NCBI GenBank assembly: GCA_963728365.1
Contig: CAVSJI010000001.1
Location: 806,001-870,000 of the forward strand
Origin: VRUE01 sp963728365
GTDB taxonomy: Bacteria > Actinomycetota > Thermoleophilia > Solirubrobacterales > 70-9
Length of the DNA stretch: 64,000 nt
Reading direction: 5' to 3'
Below the pieces are notes generated by a model, which ran no database searches, was not told where the DNA came from, and was given only the letters and a program-made list of their open reading frames with translations. Of the stretch, positions 16,131 to 23,922 are shown one piece after another (the first letter of the stretch is position 1; the number at the start of each line of letters is the position of its first letter). A program made the position numbers and the translations under genes.

Positions 16131-16772
16131 GTGAAGGCGACCGCGGTTCTGCCGGTCAAGCGCTTCGGCGCAGCCAAGCAACGGCTCGCGCCGGGCATGG
16201 GCGCCACGCACCGTGCCGAGCTCGCGGCGGCGATGCTCGAGGACGCGCTGGGGGCGATCGGCGCGACGCGCTCGATCGAGCGCACGATCGTCGTCACCGC
16301 CGAGCCCCGGGCGATCGAGCTGGCCAGCGCCGTCGGCGCTGCCATCGTTGCCGACCCGGACGAGGGCGGGCACTCGGGCGCGGCCCTGGCCGGGATCGCG
16401 GGCGCTGTCGAACTCGGTGCCGAGCGGGTCGTGTTGCTGCCGATCGACTGCCCGCTGCTCGAGCCGCGCGAGCTCGAGCGCCTGCTCACCGGCATGCCCG
16501 AGCGCTACGTCGCAATAGTCCCCGACCGCCACGGCACCGGCACCAACGCGCTCGCCCTGGCGCCCCCCGATGCGATCCGCCCCGCCTTCGGCGAGGGCAG
16601 CTGCGCCCGCCACGTAGCCGCCGCGCGCGAGGCGGGCGTCCCCTACGGCGTGGAGGAGCTCCCCTCCCTCGCCCTAGACCTGGACACGCCCGCCGACGTC
16701 GTGGCCCTGACCATGGCTCTGGAGCGCAACCGCACCCGAGCCCGCCGCACAGCGAGAGCCCTGGGCATATGA
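16131..16772 (+). CDS. cofC: 2-phospho-L-lactate guanylyltransferase CofC/FbiD
   Basis: The 213-residue protein resembles CofC/FbiD, a MobA-like nucleotidyltransferase that activates phospholactate or phosphoenolpyruvate with GTP. ATAVLPVKRFGAAKQRLAP forms the N-terminal nucleotide loop, VLLPIDCPLLEPREL the metal-binding region, and VPDRHGTGTNALALAPP the base-binding loop typical of this family. GTG 16131 is the start. It feeds cofD directly in the same operon. Confidence 0.93.
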   Translation: MKATAVLPVKRFGAAKQRLAPGMGATHRAELAAAMLEDALGAIGATRSIERTIVVTAEPRAIELASAVGAAIVADPDEGGHSGAALAGIAGAVELGAERVVLLPIDCPLLEPRELERLLTGMPERYVAIVPDRHGTGTNALALAPPDAIRPAFGEGSCARHVAAAREAGVPYGVEELPSLALDLDTPADVVALTMALERNRTRARRTARALGI

Positions 16773-16793
16773 GCCCCCGGGCCGCCAAGCCGG

Positions 16794-16840
16794 TTCCGGT
16801 GCGCCTTATGTGGTCATACGCCGTAAAAGGCGCACCGGAA
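16794..16840. repeat. Palindromic element family B, copy 2 (47 nt)
   Basis: Arms TTCCGGTGCGCCTT and AAGGCGCACCGGAA flank ATGTGGTCATACGCCGTAA. It occupies the cofC-cofE gap, and its last base is the A of the cofE start codon, so the cofE ribosome site (AAAAGG) lies within the right arm. Confidence 0.88.
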
Positions 16841-17655
16841 TGAGCGAGGTGCGGGTGCTGCCCGTGGAGGGGCTGCCGGAGGTCCGGACCGGCGACTCGC
16901 TTGGGAGGCTGATTGCGGCGCGCGGCGAGCTGCGCGACGGCGATGTCGTCGTCATCGCCCAGAAGGTCGTCTCCAAGGCCGAGGGACGGGTCCGCAGGCT
17001 CTCCTCGGTCATCCCCGGCGCCGAAGCGCGCAAGCTCGCCGCGGTGCTCGGCAAGGAGCCGGCCCTGGTGCAGCTGGTCCTCGACGAGAGCGCCGAGGTG
17101 CTGCGGGCCGAGCGGGGGGTGCTGATCGTCGAGACCCACCACGGCTTCATCTGCGCCAACGCCGGCATCGACACCTCCAACCTCCCCGACCCCGACACCG
17201 CCTGCCTTCTCCCGGAGGACCCCGACGCCTCCGCGCGGCGCATCCGCTCCGAGCTCGAAGCCGCAGCCGGGAGGGGTGAGGGGGTGGGGGTCTCCGGACA
17301 CTCCCCGCTTTTGTCCGGAGACCCCCACCCCCTCACCCCTCCTCCCGTCGCCGTCGTGATTGCCGACAGCTTCGGCCGCGCCTGGCGACTCGGCCAAGCT
17401 GAGGTCGCCGTCGGCTGCGCGGGCCTCGAGCCGCTCGATGACTGGCGAGGCCGGGCCGACGCTCATGGCCAAGAGCTACAAGCAACCCAAATCGCCGTAG
17501 CCGACGAGATCGCCGCAGCGGCCGACCTGGCTCGCAGCAAGGACAGCGGCATCCCAGCGGTGATCGTGCGTGGCTTGGCAAGCTACGTGACCTCGGACGA
17601 CGGGCCCGGCGCCCAAGCTCTTCGCCGCCCTCGGTCCGAGGACCTCTTCCGCTGA
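16840..17655 (+). CDS. cofE: F420:L-glutamate ligase CofE with palindrome-encoded insert
   Basis: The 271-residue protein is CofE/FbiB-N, the GTP-dependent ligase adding glutamates to F420-0. Family segments include VEGLPEVRTGDSLGRLIA, DGDVVVIAQKVVSKAEGR, VETHHGFICANAGID and, after an interruption, VAVVIADSFGRAWRLGQAEVAVGCAG. The sequence between ELEAAAG and PVAVV (about residues 144-168) is not family sequence: it is encoded by a 73-nt perfect palindrome inserted without breaking the frame. Without it the protein would be the family's normal ~247 residues. ATG 16840 abuts another palindrome. F420 biosynthesis would be completed with fbiC, found at 19.8-22 kb. Confidence 0.92.
   Translation: MSEVRVLPVEGLPEVRTGDSLGRLIAARGELRDGDVVVIAQKVVSKAEGRVRRLSSVIPGAEARKLAAVLGKEPALVQLVLDESAEVLRAERGVLIVETHHGFICANAGIDTSNLPDPDTACLLPEDPDASARRIRSELEAAAGRGEGVGVSGHSPLLSGDPHPLTPPPVAVVIADSFGRAWRLGQAEVAVGCAGLEPLDDWRGRADAHGQELQATQIAVADEIAAAADLARSKDSGIPAVIVRGLASYVTSDDGPGAQALRRPRSEDLFR
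17270..17342. repeat. In-frame palindrome inside cofE (73 nt)
   Basis: The left arm 17270-17300 (begins GGAGGGGTGAGGGGGTGGGG) and the right arm 17312-17342 (ends CCCCTCACCCCTCC) are perfect 31-bp inverted repeats around an 11-nt loop CTCCCCGCTTT. It encodes a Gly/Ser/Pro-rich peptide absent from CofE relatives. Confidence 0.93.
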
Positions 17656-17668
17656 CCCGGCTGCATTT

Positions 17669-17782
17669 GGGTCCATCCTGGTAGGGGCGGAACGTCTTGT
17701 ACTTTTTCGTCGTGAGCTTGAGGCGCAAGCCCGCCTGCTCTCCACCGAAAAAGTTAAGTGGAACCCCTGCCAGGATGGACCC
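17669..17782 (+). repeat. Structured palindromic element family C, copy 1 (114 nt)
   Basis: Outer stem GGGTCCATCCTGG (17669-17681) pairs perfectly with 17770-17782. Inside lie GTAGGGGCGGAACGTCTTGT, ACTTTTTCGTCGTGAG and, on the far side, CACCGAAAAAGTTAAGTGGA then ACCCCTGCC. The core matches copy 2 (18764-18880, opposite orientation), while the outer stem and tip differ. It covers the end of the alcohol dehydrogenase gene including its stop codon. Confidence 0.9.
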
Positions 17783-18758
17783 GTAGGACAGCGGCCCCGC
17801 GCAAGGACCCGTCCCTGATGGAGCCAAGAGCCTCGTTCGCCTCATTCAGCGGGCGGACCTCTACCTTGGTGCGGATCGGGATCTTTGGGGCCAGGGACAT
17901 GAACTCCTCGCCGTCCTGTCGCGTCAGGTTGGCGACCGAGCCGAGGACTCGCTCGCCCCACAGCTGCTCGTAGGGAAACGACGGGATGTCGCTCATGTGG
18001 ATCCCGGCGCTGATGATCCTCGCGCCCTTGGCGCTGGCGCGCAGGGCGGTCGTCATCAGCGGGCCGACCGGGGCGAAGACGATCGCGCCGTCGATCTCCT
18101 CGGGCGGGGCCTCGTCCGAGGAGCCGGCCCACTCGGCGCCGAGCTCGCGGGCGAACGCCTGGCCCTCCTCGTCCCCGGCCCGGGTGAAGGCGAAGACGCG
18201 GCGGCCCTGGTGGGCCGCGACCTGGCAGAGGATGTGGGCCGAGGCGCCGAATCCGTAGAGGCCGAGCCGCTCGGCGTCGCCGACCAGGCGCAGCGCCCGG
18301 TACCCGATCAGGCCGGCGCAGAGCAGCGGCGCCGCCTGCTCGTCGGGATAGCCCTCGGGGATCGGGAAGCAGAAGCGCTCGTCGGCAACCGCAAGCTCGG
18401 CGTAGCCGCCGTCGACGTCATAGCCGGTGAAGCGCGCCCGGTCGCAGAGGTTCTCGCGACCCGAGAGGCAGTACCGGCACTCGCCGCAGGTCCAGCCCAG
18501 CCAGGGGACGCCCACCCGCTGCCCATCCGCGAAGCGCTCCGCACCCTCCCCCATCCCCATCACGGCGCCGACGATCTGGTGGCCGGGGACCAGCGGCAGC
18601 TTCGGCTCGCTCAGCTCGCCGTCGACGATGTGCAGGTCGGTGCGGCAGACGCCGCAGGCGTGGACGGCGATCAGGACCTGGCCGGAGGCGGGTCGCGGGT
18701 CGGGGAGGTCGGCTAGCCGGAGCGGTTCCCGCTGACGGTCCAGGACCATCGCCCGCAT
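17754..18758 (-). CDS. Zinc-dependent alcohol dehydrogenase
   Basis: The 334-residue MDR enzyme shows the catalytic-zinc motif HACGVCRTDLHIVDGEL, GHQIVGAVMGMGEGAERF, the structural-zinc Cys cluster (CGECRYCLSGRENLC), and a Rossmann LYGFGASAHI. It resembles AdhP-type NAD-dependent alcohol dehydrogenases. ATG 18758 is used; ATG 18749 is an alternative. The last residues (HPGRGST and stop) are encoded by the family C element, and an inverted copy of that element lies just upstream of the start, so the gene is bracketed as a cassette within the F420 region. Confidence 0.9.
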   Translation of the reverse strand: MRAMVLDRQREPLRLADLPDPRPASGQVLIAVHACGVCRTDLHIVDGELSEPKLPLVPGHQIVGAVMGMGEGAERFADGQRVGVPWLGWTCGECRYCLSGRENLCDRARFTGYDVDGGYAELAVADERFCFPIPEGYPDEQAAPLLCAGLIGYRALRLVGDAERLGLYGFGASAHILCQVAAHQGRRVFAFTRAGDEEGQAFARELGAEWAGSSDEAPPEEIDGAIVFAPVGPLMTTALRASAKGARIISAGIHMSDIPSFPYEQLWGERVLGSVANLTRQDGEEFMSLAPKIPIRTKVEVRPLNEANEALGSIRDGSLRGAAVLRVHPGRGST

Positions 18759-18763
18759 GGCTC

Positions 18764-18880
18764 AGCGGCTATCCCGGTAGGGGTTCCACTTAACTCTTTC
18801 GGTGGGGCGTTGGCGGACTGACGCCTCGCGGCCCACGACGAAAAAGTACAAGACGTTCCACCCCTACCGAGATAGCCGCT
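18764..18880 (-). repeat. Structured palindromic element family C, copy 2 (117 nt)
   Basis: On the minus strand the outer stem AGCGGCTATCTCGGTAGGGG pairs with CCCCTACCGGGATAGCCGCT (one wobble-type difference). The core shares TGGAACGTCTTGTACTTTTT and CACCGAAAGAGTTAAGTGGA with copy 1. It fills the region upstream of the alcohol dehydrogenase start and reaches the stop codon of the next gene. Confidence 0.9.
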
Positions 18881-19713
18881 CAGGGAGCAGGAGATTCGGC
18901 CGATTCGGCCGGGGCCGCATCGGGGAGCGGTTCAGCCGGTCCGGCCGGCGAAGCTTCGGCGAGCGGTTCGACTTCGACGGTCACGCAGTCGCCTTCCGAG
19001 GCGAATTGCTCGAGGAGGGCGTTCAGGTCTTCGATGCCTCCCTGGGCCTGCAGCTCTATTTCGCTCCCATCGCTTCCCGCACGATGAAGGAGGATCTCGG
19101 CATCTTCGGAACCGCTGAAGATCGCCTCTACGTCGAAGGCGACGGTGACCGTGTATTCGACGCCTTCGCAGATCGTCTCTGGTTCTTCGACCTCGTCAGC
19201 TCCTCCGGGCTCTTCGGCTTCTTCAGGTTCTCCGGACGGGACGATGCCGGCTGCCACCGGACCAGACGGCGTCCCCACTCCGGCCACAACCGGGGATGTG
19301 GCGGGACTTGAATGCGGCTCGGAGGTTTGGGGCGCAGCCGCGACCGGCTGGGATTCGACCGATTCCGGCGCCACGGGCTCCGGGGCCTGCGGGAGCGTTG
19401 CGATCGGCGACGCTGGGGCGACCTGGACCGCGCGAGCTCCCGTCACGGCGAGCGCCGGCTCAGTCCCGCCTCCGGCCGGAACCCCGACGCGCTCAGCGGA
19501 GGCAACGCCCTGCCCGGCCGGCGCAACATGCGCCGTGCCCACCGCCAGAGCCGGGCCGCGCCCGACGGCCGCCCCGTCCCCGACCGCAGCTTCGAAGCGC
19601 GGTGGCTTCGGCAGCGGGCCGAGCGAACCGGCGCCGCCGGGCCCCAGGCCGATCGCCGCAAGCAGCACCAGGAGCAGCATCAAGCTGAGCAGCGCGGCAA
19701 AGCCGAGCAGCAA
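18880..19713 (-). CDS. Membrane-anchored Ala/Pro/Glu-rich protein
   Basis: Unrecognised 277-residue product. One strongly hydrophobic N-terminal segment (LLGFAALLSLMLLLVLLAAIGL) is followed by a long low-complexity region rich in Ala, Pro, Glu and Ser and a C-terminal stretch with VEYTVTVAFDVEAIF and GDCVTVEVEPL that looks folded. It may be an anchored extracytoplasmic protein. The start is unclear: TTG 19713 is the first plausible codon; an ATG lies 11 codons later. The stop codon falls at the edge of the family C element. A TTGACC hexamer overlaps the fbiC stop upstream. Confidence 0.6.
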   Translation of the reverse strand: MLLGFAALLSLMLLLVLLAAIGLGPGGAGSLGPLPKPPRFEAAVGDGAAVGRGPALAVGTAHVAPAGQGVASAERVGVPAGGGTEPALAVTGARAVQVAPASPIATLPQAPEPVAPESVESQPVAAAPQTSEPHSSPATSPVVAGVGTPSGPVAAGIVPSGEPEEAEEPGGADEVEEPETICEGVEYTVTVAFDVEAIFSGSEDAEILLHRAGSDGSEIELQAQGGIEDLNALLEQFASEGDCVTVEVEPLAEASPAGPAEPLPDAAPAESAESPAP

Positions 19714-19785
19714 GAGCAGCGTCGGCTTCGAGAACTTCCCCCCTGGTGCAGACCACGAAGCTATGGGCGCACCATACGCCCTTGG

Positions 19786-22050
19786 TCAATAGGTCTCAAC
19801 TATCTCGTAGAGGGTCGTGCGCTGAGCCGGCTCACGCCCGCCCGCCCGAGCTGCCCCGATCAGCTGCTCGGGCTCCAGCCGCACACCGTGCTGAGAGCCC
19901 GCCATGCGCGAGATGTTCTCCTCCATCAGCGTGCCGCCGAGGTCGTTGACACCCCAGCGCAGCGCCTCCGTCGCGGCGCCGAGCCCCATCTTCACCCAAC
20001 TCGCCTGCAGGTTGGGGATCGCCCGCCCCAGCGCAAGCCGGAAAGCGGCGGTGTGCTTGAGGTTCTCTGCGGCCGAGATCTCCTCGATCCCGTGCGTGCG
20101 GCCGAGCATCGTGTTGAAGGGGATGAAGCTGAGCGGCACGAACTCGGTGATCCCGCCGGTGCGCTCCTGCAAGGCGCGCACGACGCGCATGTGACGCGCC
20201 AGCTCGCGCGGCTCCTCGATGTGCCCGAACATCACCGTCGAGGTCGAACGCAGCCCCGCTCGGTGAGATGCCTCGATGATCTCCACCCAGCGCCGCGCCG
20301 GCAGCTTGTTGGGCGAGATCCGCTGCCGCACGCCGTCGTCGAGCACCTCGGCCGCCGTGCCCGGCGTCGAACCCAGCCCGCACTCGATCAGGAACTCGAA
20401 GACCTCGTCGGGCTCCTTGCCCGAGCGCTCGCACATGTAGTCGACCTCCATCGGCGAGTAGGCGTGCAGGTGAAGCTGGGGAGCCACCTCCTTGGCGAGT
20501 CGCAGCCAGCGCCCATACTCCTCCAGCGTCAGGTCGGGATGAATCCCCCCCTGCATGCAGATCTCGGTGGCCCCAAACTCGACCGCGTCGAGCACCCGCG
20601 AAGCAAAATCCTCCTCGGACACCTCATAGGCGTCGGGCGACCGCCTCCCCTGCCCGAACCCGCAGAACGCACAGCCGACCACGCAGATGTTGGTGAAGTT
20701 GATGTTGCGGTTGACGACGAACGTCACCCGATCCCCCGCAAGCTCCGCCCGAAGCTCATCGGCAGCCACCCGCATCTCCTCGATCACCTCGGGCCGAGTC
20801 TCCGCAAACAGCGCGGTGAGCTCGGCCTCCGAAAGCTCAACCCCGTCGCGTCCCTTCGCAATCGCCTCCGGCGCCAGCCCGGAATCGATCGTCTCTTCGC
20901 TACGCCGCCCAGACCCCTTCCGCGGAATGAAGCTCCAGTACTTCAGCTTGATCACGTCGAGCACCCCCTGCTCCATCCATTCTGCATCCATGTACTGCGG
21001 ATAGACGCAGAGCCGCTCGGTCAGCGCATAGCCCTTGGGAGCCAAGCTCTTCCTGACCTCGTGCGGACTCGGGAATGCGTGCTCGGGCGAAATGTGATCT
21101 CCATTAGCTGAAAGCCCCCCCAGATCGGTTGCGCCAGCCTCAACAAGCTCCCCCCAAGCATCAGACAAGTTGGGCGGAACCTGCACCCCAACATCCGGCA
21201 TCAACCGCTTGCACTCCGCTATCAATCGCTTGATGTCGTCAACGCCAACCGGGCTCGCCCAGTCCGACAGGGGCGCCGGTGACCCCTCCGGCGGGAACTC
21301 GCGAGGCAATACCGCCTTCGTCCCTCCGTCCTCGTTCCGACGCCGAGCCCCGCCGGAGGGGTCACCGGCGCCCCCCCACCGCTCGAGCGCGGCCTCGTCG
21401 GCGATGTCGGCGACTTCAGCGCCGTAATAGCGCGGATGCGGCACGAAGTTCTGGAGAATCACCTCCTGCAGGTGGCCGTAGCGTTCGTGCAGGCTCGCAA
21501 GGGCTTCGAGCGATTCGACCTGCTCCTCCTCCGTCTCCCCGATCCCAACAAGGATGCCGCTCGTGAAGGGGATCTTCAGCTCGCCCGCGGCTTCGATAGT
21601 CGCCAGGCGCATCGAGGGGTGCTTGGTCGGCGAGCCGGCGTGAACGGTATCCATCAGGCGCTCCGACACCGACTCGAGCATCAGGCCCTGGGAAGCCGTG
21701 ACCTCGCGCAGCCGGGCCAGGTCGCCGCGCTCCAGCACGCCGATGTTCGTGTGCGGGAGCATCCCGCGCTCCAAGGCGCGCTCGCACGCCCAGACCACAT
21801 ACGAGGTGAAGTCGGGATGGCCCCATTCGGCCAGCTTGGAGGCCACGACGGGGTTGACCTCCGGCCGCTCCCCGGTGAGCACCAGCAGCTCCTTGGCGTT
21901 GCGGCGGACCGCTTCGTCCAGGAGCTTCTCGACCTCGTCCGGGGCCCGGATGTGCGCCTGGTGCGTGGCGAACGCGCAGTACTTGCAGTAGCACTGGCAG
22001 GTGCGCGAGAGGGAGAGGGTGTAGTTCCTCGAGAAGGTGACCCTGCGCAC
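19786..22050 (-). CDS. fbiC: F0 synthase FbiC (CofG-CofH fusion) with palindrome-encoded insert
   Basis: The 754-residue protein fuses the two radical-SAM halves that make the deazaflavin Fo from tyrosine and the 5-amino-ribitylamino-uracil intermediate. The CofG half carries CxxxCxxC as Cys18, Cys22 and Cys25; the CofH half carries CVVGCAFCGFG near residue 455, then MQGGIHPDLTLEEYGRW and TSTVMFGHIEEP. Between ALERW and WASPVG (about residues 226-260) lies a Gly/Pro/Arg-rich segment encoded by a 103-nt palindrome, not found in the family. GTG 22050 is the start. It completes the F420 pathway but is separated from cofE by the alcohol dehydrogenase cassette. Confidence 0.95.
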   Translation of the reverse strand: MRRVTFSRNYTLSLSRTCQCYCKYCAFATHQAHIRAPDEVEKLLDEAVRRNAKELLVLTGERPEVNPVVASKLAEWGHPDFTSYVVWACERALERGMLPHTNIGVLERGDLARLREVTASQGLMLESVSERLMDTVHAGSPTKHPSMRLATIEAAGELKIPFTSGILVGIGETEEEQVESLEALASLHERYGHLQEVILQNFVPHPRYYGAEVADIADEAALERWGGAGDPSGGARRRNEDGGTKAVLPREFPPEGSPAPLSDWASPVGVDDIKRLIAECKRLMPDVGVQVPPNLSDAWGELVEAGATDLGGLSANGDHISPEHAFPSPHEVRKSLAPKGYALTERLCVYPQYMDAEWMEQGVLDVIKLKYWSFIPRKGSGRRSEETIDSGLAPEAIAKGRDGVELSEAELTALFAETRPEVIEEMRVAADELRAELAGDRVTFVVNRNINFTNICVVGCAFCGFGQGRRSPDAYEVSEEDFASRVLDAVEFGATEICMQGGIHPDLTLEEYGRWLRLAKEVAPQLHLHAYSPMEVDYMCERSGKEPDEVFEFLIECGLGSTPGTAAEVLDDGVRQRISPNKLPARRWVEIIEASHRAGLRSTSTVMFGHIEEPRELARHMRVVRALQERTGGITEFVPLSFIPFNTMLGRTHGIEEISAAENLKHTAAFRLALGRAIPNLQASWVKMGLGAATEALRWGVNDLGGTLMEENISRMAGSQHGVRLEPEQLIGAARAGGREPAQRTTLYEIVETY
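21271..21373. repeat. In-frame palindrome inside fbiC (103 nt)
   Basis: Perfect 25-bp arms: 21271-21295 (starts GGGCGCCGGTGACCCCTCCG) and 21349-21373 (ends GGGGTCACCGGCGCCC), around a 53-nt loop. It replaces nothing obvious: flanking protein sequence resumes in the same frame. Confidence 0.93.
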
Positions 22051-22062
22051 CGATGGGACGCT

Positions 22063-22096
22063 ACCGCACGCGCCGCCTAGGGCCGGCGCGTGCGGT
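22063..22096 (-). terminator. Strong hairpin between aquaporin and fbiC
   Basis: ACCGCACGCGCCG (22063-22075) and CGGCGCGTGCGGT (22084-22096) form a perfect 13-bp stem with an 8-nt loop, 18 nt after the aquaporin stop. No T tract follows, so it may terminate or merely stall transcription; it could also be another palindromic element. Confidence 0.6.
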
Positions 22097-22113
22097 GTGA
22101 AGCTGGAGCTCCG

Positions 22114-22863
22114 CTAGGAAGCGGGGCTGGGCGCCGGCGGCTTTACCCGCTCCGGCGGCTCGGTCGGCGCCTTGCCGCCCGGCTCGAGCACGAAGCGGAA
22201 GACCGCGGCTGCCAGCAGCGAGCCGACGATCGGCCCGACCAGGTAGGGCCAGACGCCGCCCCATTCGTTGCCGACCAGCGCCGGGCCGAACCAGCGCGCC
22301 GGGTTGAAGGAGCCCCCGGTCAGCGGGCCGCCGACCATGACGATGAAGCCGAGCGTCGTGCCGATCGCCAGCGGCGCCCAGTCCTTGACGCTCTTCTTCG
22401 AGTAGACCGCCGCGAGGATCACGAGGACGAGGCAGAAGACGCCGATCGCCTCGACGATCGCCCCCTGGAAGTTGCCGCCGAGGATGTTGCTCACGCTTGC
22501 CGCGCCGTAATGCGTGGCGCGCCCCTCGTCGAGCAGCAGCCCCTTGCAGAGCAGGGCGCCGAGCACGCCGCCCGAGAACTGGGCGAGCATGTAGATCAGC
22601 GCGTCGAGCGAGGAGATCCGTTTGATCGCCCAGGCGCCCAGCGTCACCGCCGGGTTGAAGTGCCCGCCGCTGACCACGCCGAACATCACGATCAGCCCGA
22701 AGAGCAAGAAGGCGTGGACGAGCCCGATCACCGCGAAATCGGTCCCGAACTGGGCCTGTTCGCCGGTGGAAAGGAAAAGCACCACGACGCTGGTGATGAA
22801 GAACACCAGCAAGAAGGTGCCGATTAGCTCAGCTAGATATGCCGCAAGTCCTCGTTCCTGCAC
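22114..22863 (-). CDS. MIP-family aquaporin/glycerol channel
   Basis: The 249-residue protein has six membrane segments and the two half-helix NPA motifs of the aquaporin family: HFNPAV (residues 69-73) and SFNPAR (187-190). It should conduct water or small neutral solutes across the cytoplasmic membrane. The start is GTG 22863 rather than the ATG 28 codons upstream, because AGGAGG sits at ideal distance before the GTG. It is divergent from the binding lipoprotein gene and is followed by a strong hairpin. Confidence 0.92.
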   Translation of the reverse strand: MQERGLAAYLAELIGTFLLVFFITSVVVLFLSTGEQAQFGTDFAVIGLVHAFLLFGLIVMFGVVSGGHFNPAVTLGAWAIKRISSLDALIYMLAQFSGGVLGALLCKGLLLDEGRATHYGAASVSNILGGNFQGAIVEAIGVFCLVLVILAAVYSKKSVKDWAPLAIGTTLGFIVMVGGPLTGGSFNPARWFGPALVGNEWGGVWPYLVGPIVGSLLAAAVFRFVLEPGGKAPTEPPERVKPPAPSPAS

Positions 22864-22949
22864 TCTCTCTCCTCCTAGGTCTCCCGTAATCGACTGGGGC
22901 GGCGCCAGTCTACCCACATTGATCGAATGATTTAGGTTCCCGGGCATTC

Positions 22950-23906
22950 ATGAAGGTCTTTGCCGCGCTGCTGGCGGCCGCCTTGCTGCTCGCCGGCGCC
23001 GCCGGTTGCGGCGGGAGCGGCGCTGAACCGGGCGCGCCTCTCGGCGCGACGTTGGTGCTCGATTTCACGCCCAACGCGGCCCACTCCGGCATCTACGCAG
23101 CGCAGAGCCAGGGCTTCTACCGCAAGGCCGCGATCGACCTGACGATCCGCCGGCCGGGCGAATCGACCGACGCGCCGAAGCTGCTCGCCGCCGGCCGCGC
23201 CCAGTTCGCGATCCTCGACATCCACGACCTCGGCATCGCCCGCCAGCGCGGCCTCGACCTTGTCGGCGTGATGCCGATCGTGCAGCGCCCGCTGGCCGCC
23301 GTGATCGCCCGCCGCGACAGCGGCGTGCACAGCCCCGGCGGCCTCGAGGGCCGCACGGTCGGCGTCACCGGCCTGCCCTCCGACGAAGCCGTCGTCGATT
23401 CGGAGGTGAGCGCCGACGGCGGCGACCCGGCTCTGGTCAGGCGGGTGACGATCGGCTTCAACGCGGTCGCGGCGCTGGCCGCCGGCCGGGTCGACGCTGC
23501 GACCGGGTTCTGGAACGCCGAGGCGGTCGAGCTGCGCCGCCAGGGCGTGCCGCTGCGCGTCTTCAAGGTCAACCGCTACGGAGCGCCGCCATACCCTGAG
23601 CTGATCCTGACCACCGCTCGCCGCACCCTGCGCGAAGACCCCGGCCTGGTGCGCTCGATGGTCGCCGCGACCCGCCGCGGCTACCGGCTGGTCGTCGCCG
23701 ATCCCCGCCGCGGCCTCGACGACCTCCTCTCCGCGGCGCCCGGCCTCGGCCGCGCCGACCAGGCCGCCCAGCTGCGGGTGCTGCTCGGCGACCTGCACCC
23801 CGCCCCCTTCGACCCCGCCGTGCTGCGCGCCTGGGCGCGCTGGGACCTGGCCCACGGCCTGCTCTCCCGCCCCCTCCGCGTCAGCGCCGCCTTCGCCGAA
23901 CCCTGA
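22950..23906 (+). CDS. NMT1/ThiY-like substrate-binding lipoprotein
   Basis: The 318-residue protein has a lipoprotein signal with lipobox AGAAGC (Cys about residue 20) and an NMT1/THI5-like periplasmic-binding fold: LVLDFTPNAAHSGIYAAQSQGFY, KLLAAGRAQFAILD, LEGRTVGVTGLPSDEAV and AATGFWNAEAVEL. Relatives deliver thiamine pyrimidine precursors or similar aromatics to ABC importers. No ATPase or permease gene accompanies it here, so partner and ligand are unknown. ATG 22950 starts divergently from the aquaporin gene. Confidence 0.85.
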   Translation: MKVFAALLAAALLLAGAAGCGGSGAEPGAPLGATLVLDFTPNAAHSGIYAAQSQGFYRKAAIDLTIRRPGESTDAPKLLAAGRAQFAILDIHDLGIARQRGLDLVGVMPIVQRPLAAVIARRDSGVHSPGGLEGRTVGVTGLPSDEAVVDSEVSADGGDPALVRRVTIGFNAVAALAAGRVDAATGFWNAEAVELRRQGVPLRVFKVNRYGAPPYPELILTTARRTLREDPGLVRSMVAATRRGYRLVVADPRRGLDDLLSAAPGLGRADQAAQLRVLLGDLHPAPFDPAVLRAWARWDLAHGLLSRPLRVSAAFAEP

Positions 23907-23922
23907 GCAGTACGCTTCGCGC

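Noticed and set aside
17656..17753. Rho-independent terminator for cofE
   Set aside because: The hairpin is part of a ~114-nt element with a second copy elsewhere, and the T run is in the wrong place inside the stem.
22948..22950. Longer aquaporin start at 22947
   Set aside because: A strong AGGAGG site fits GTG 22863, and the added residues would overlap the divergent promoter region.
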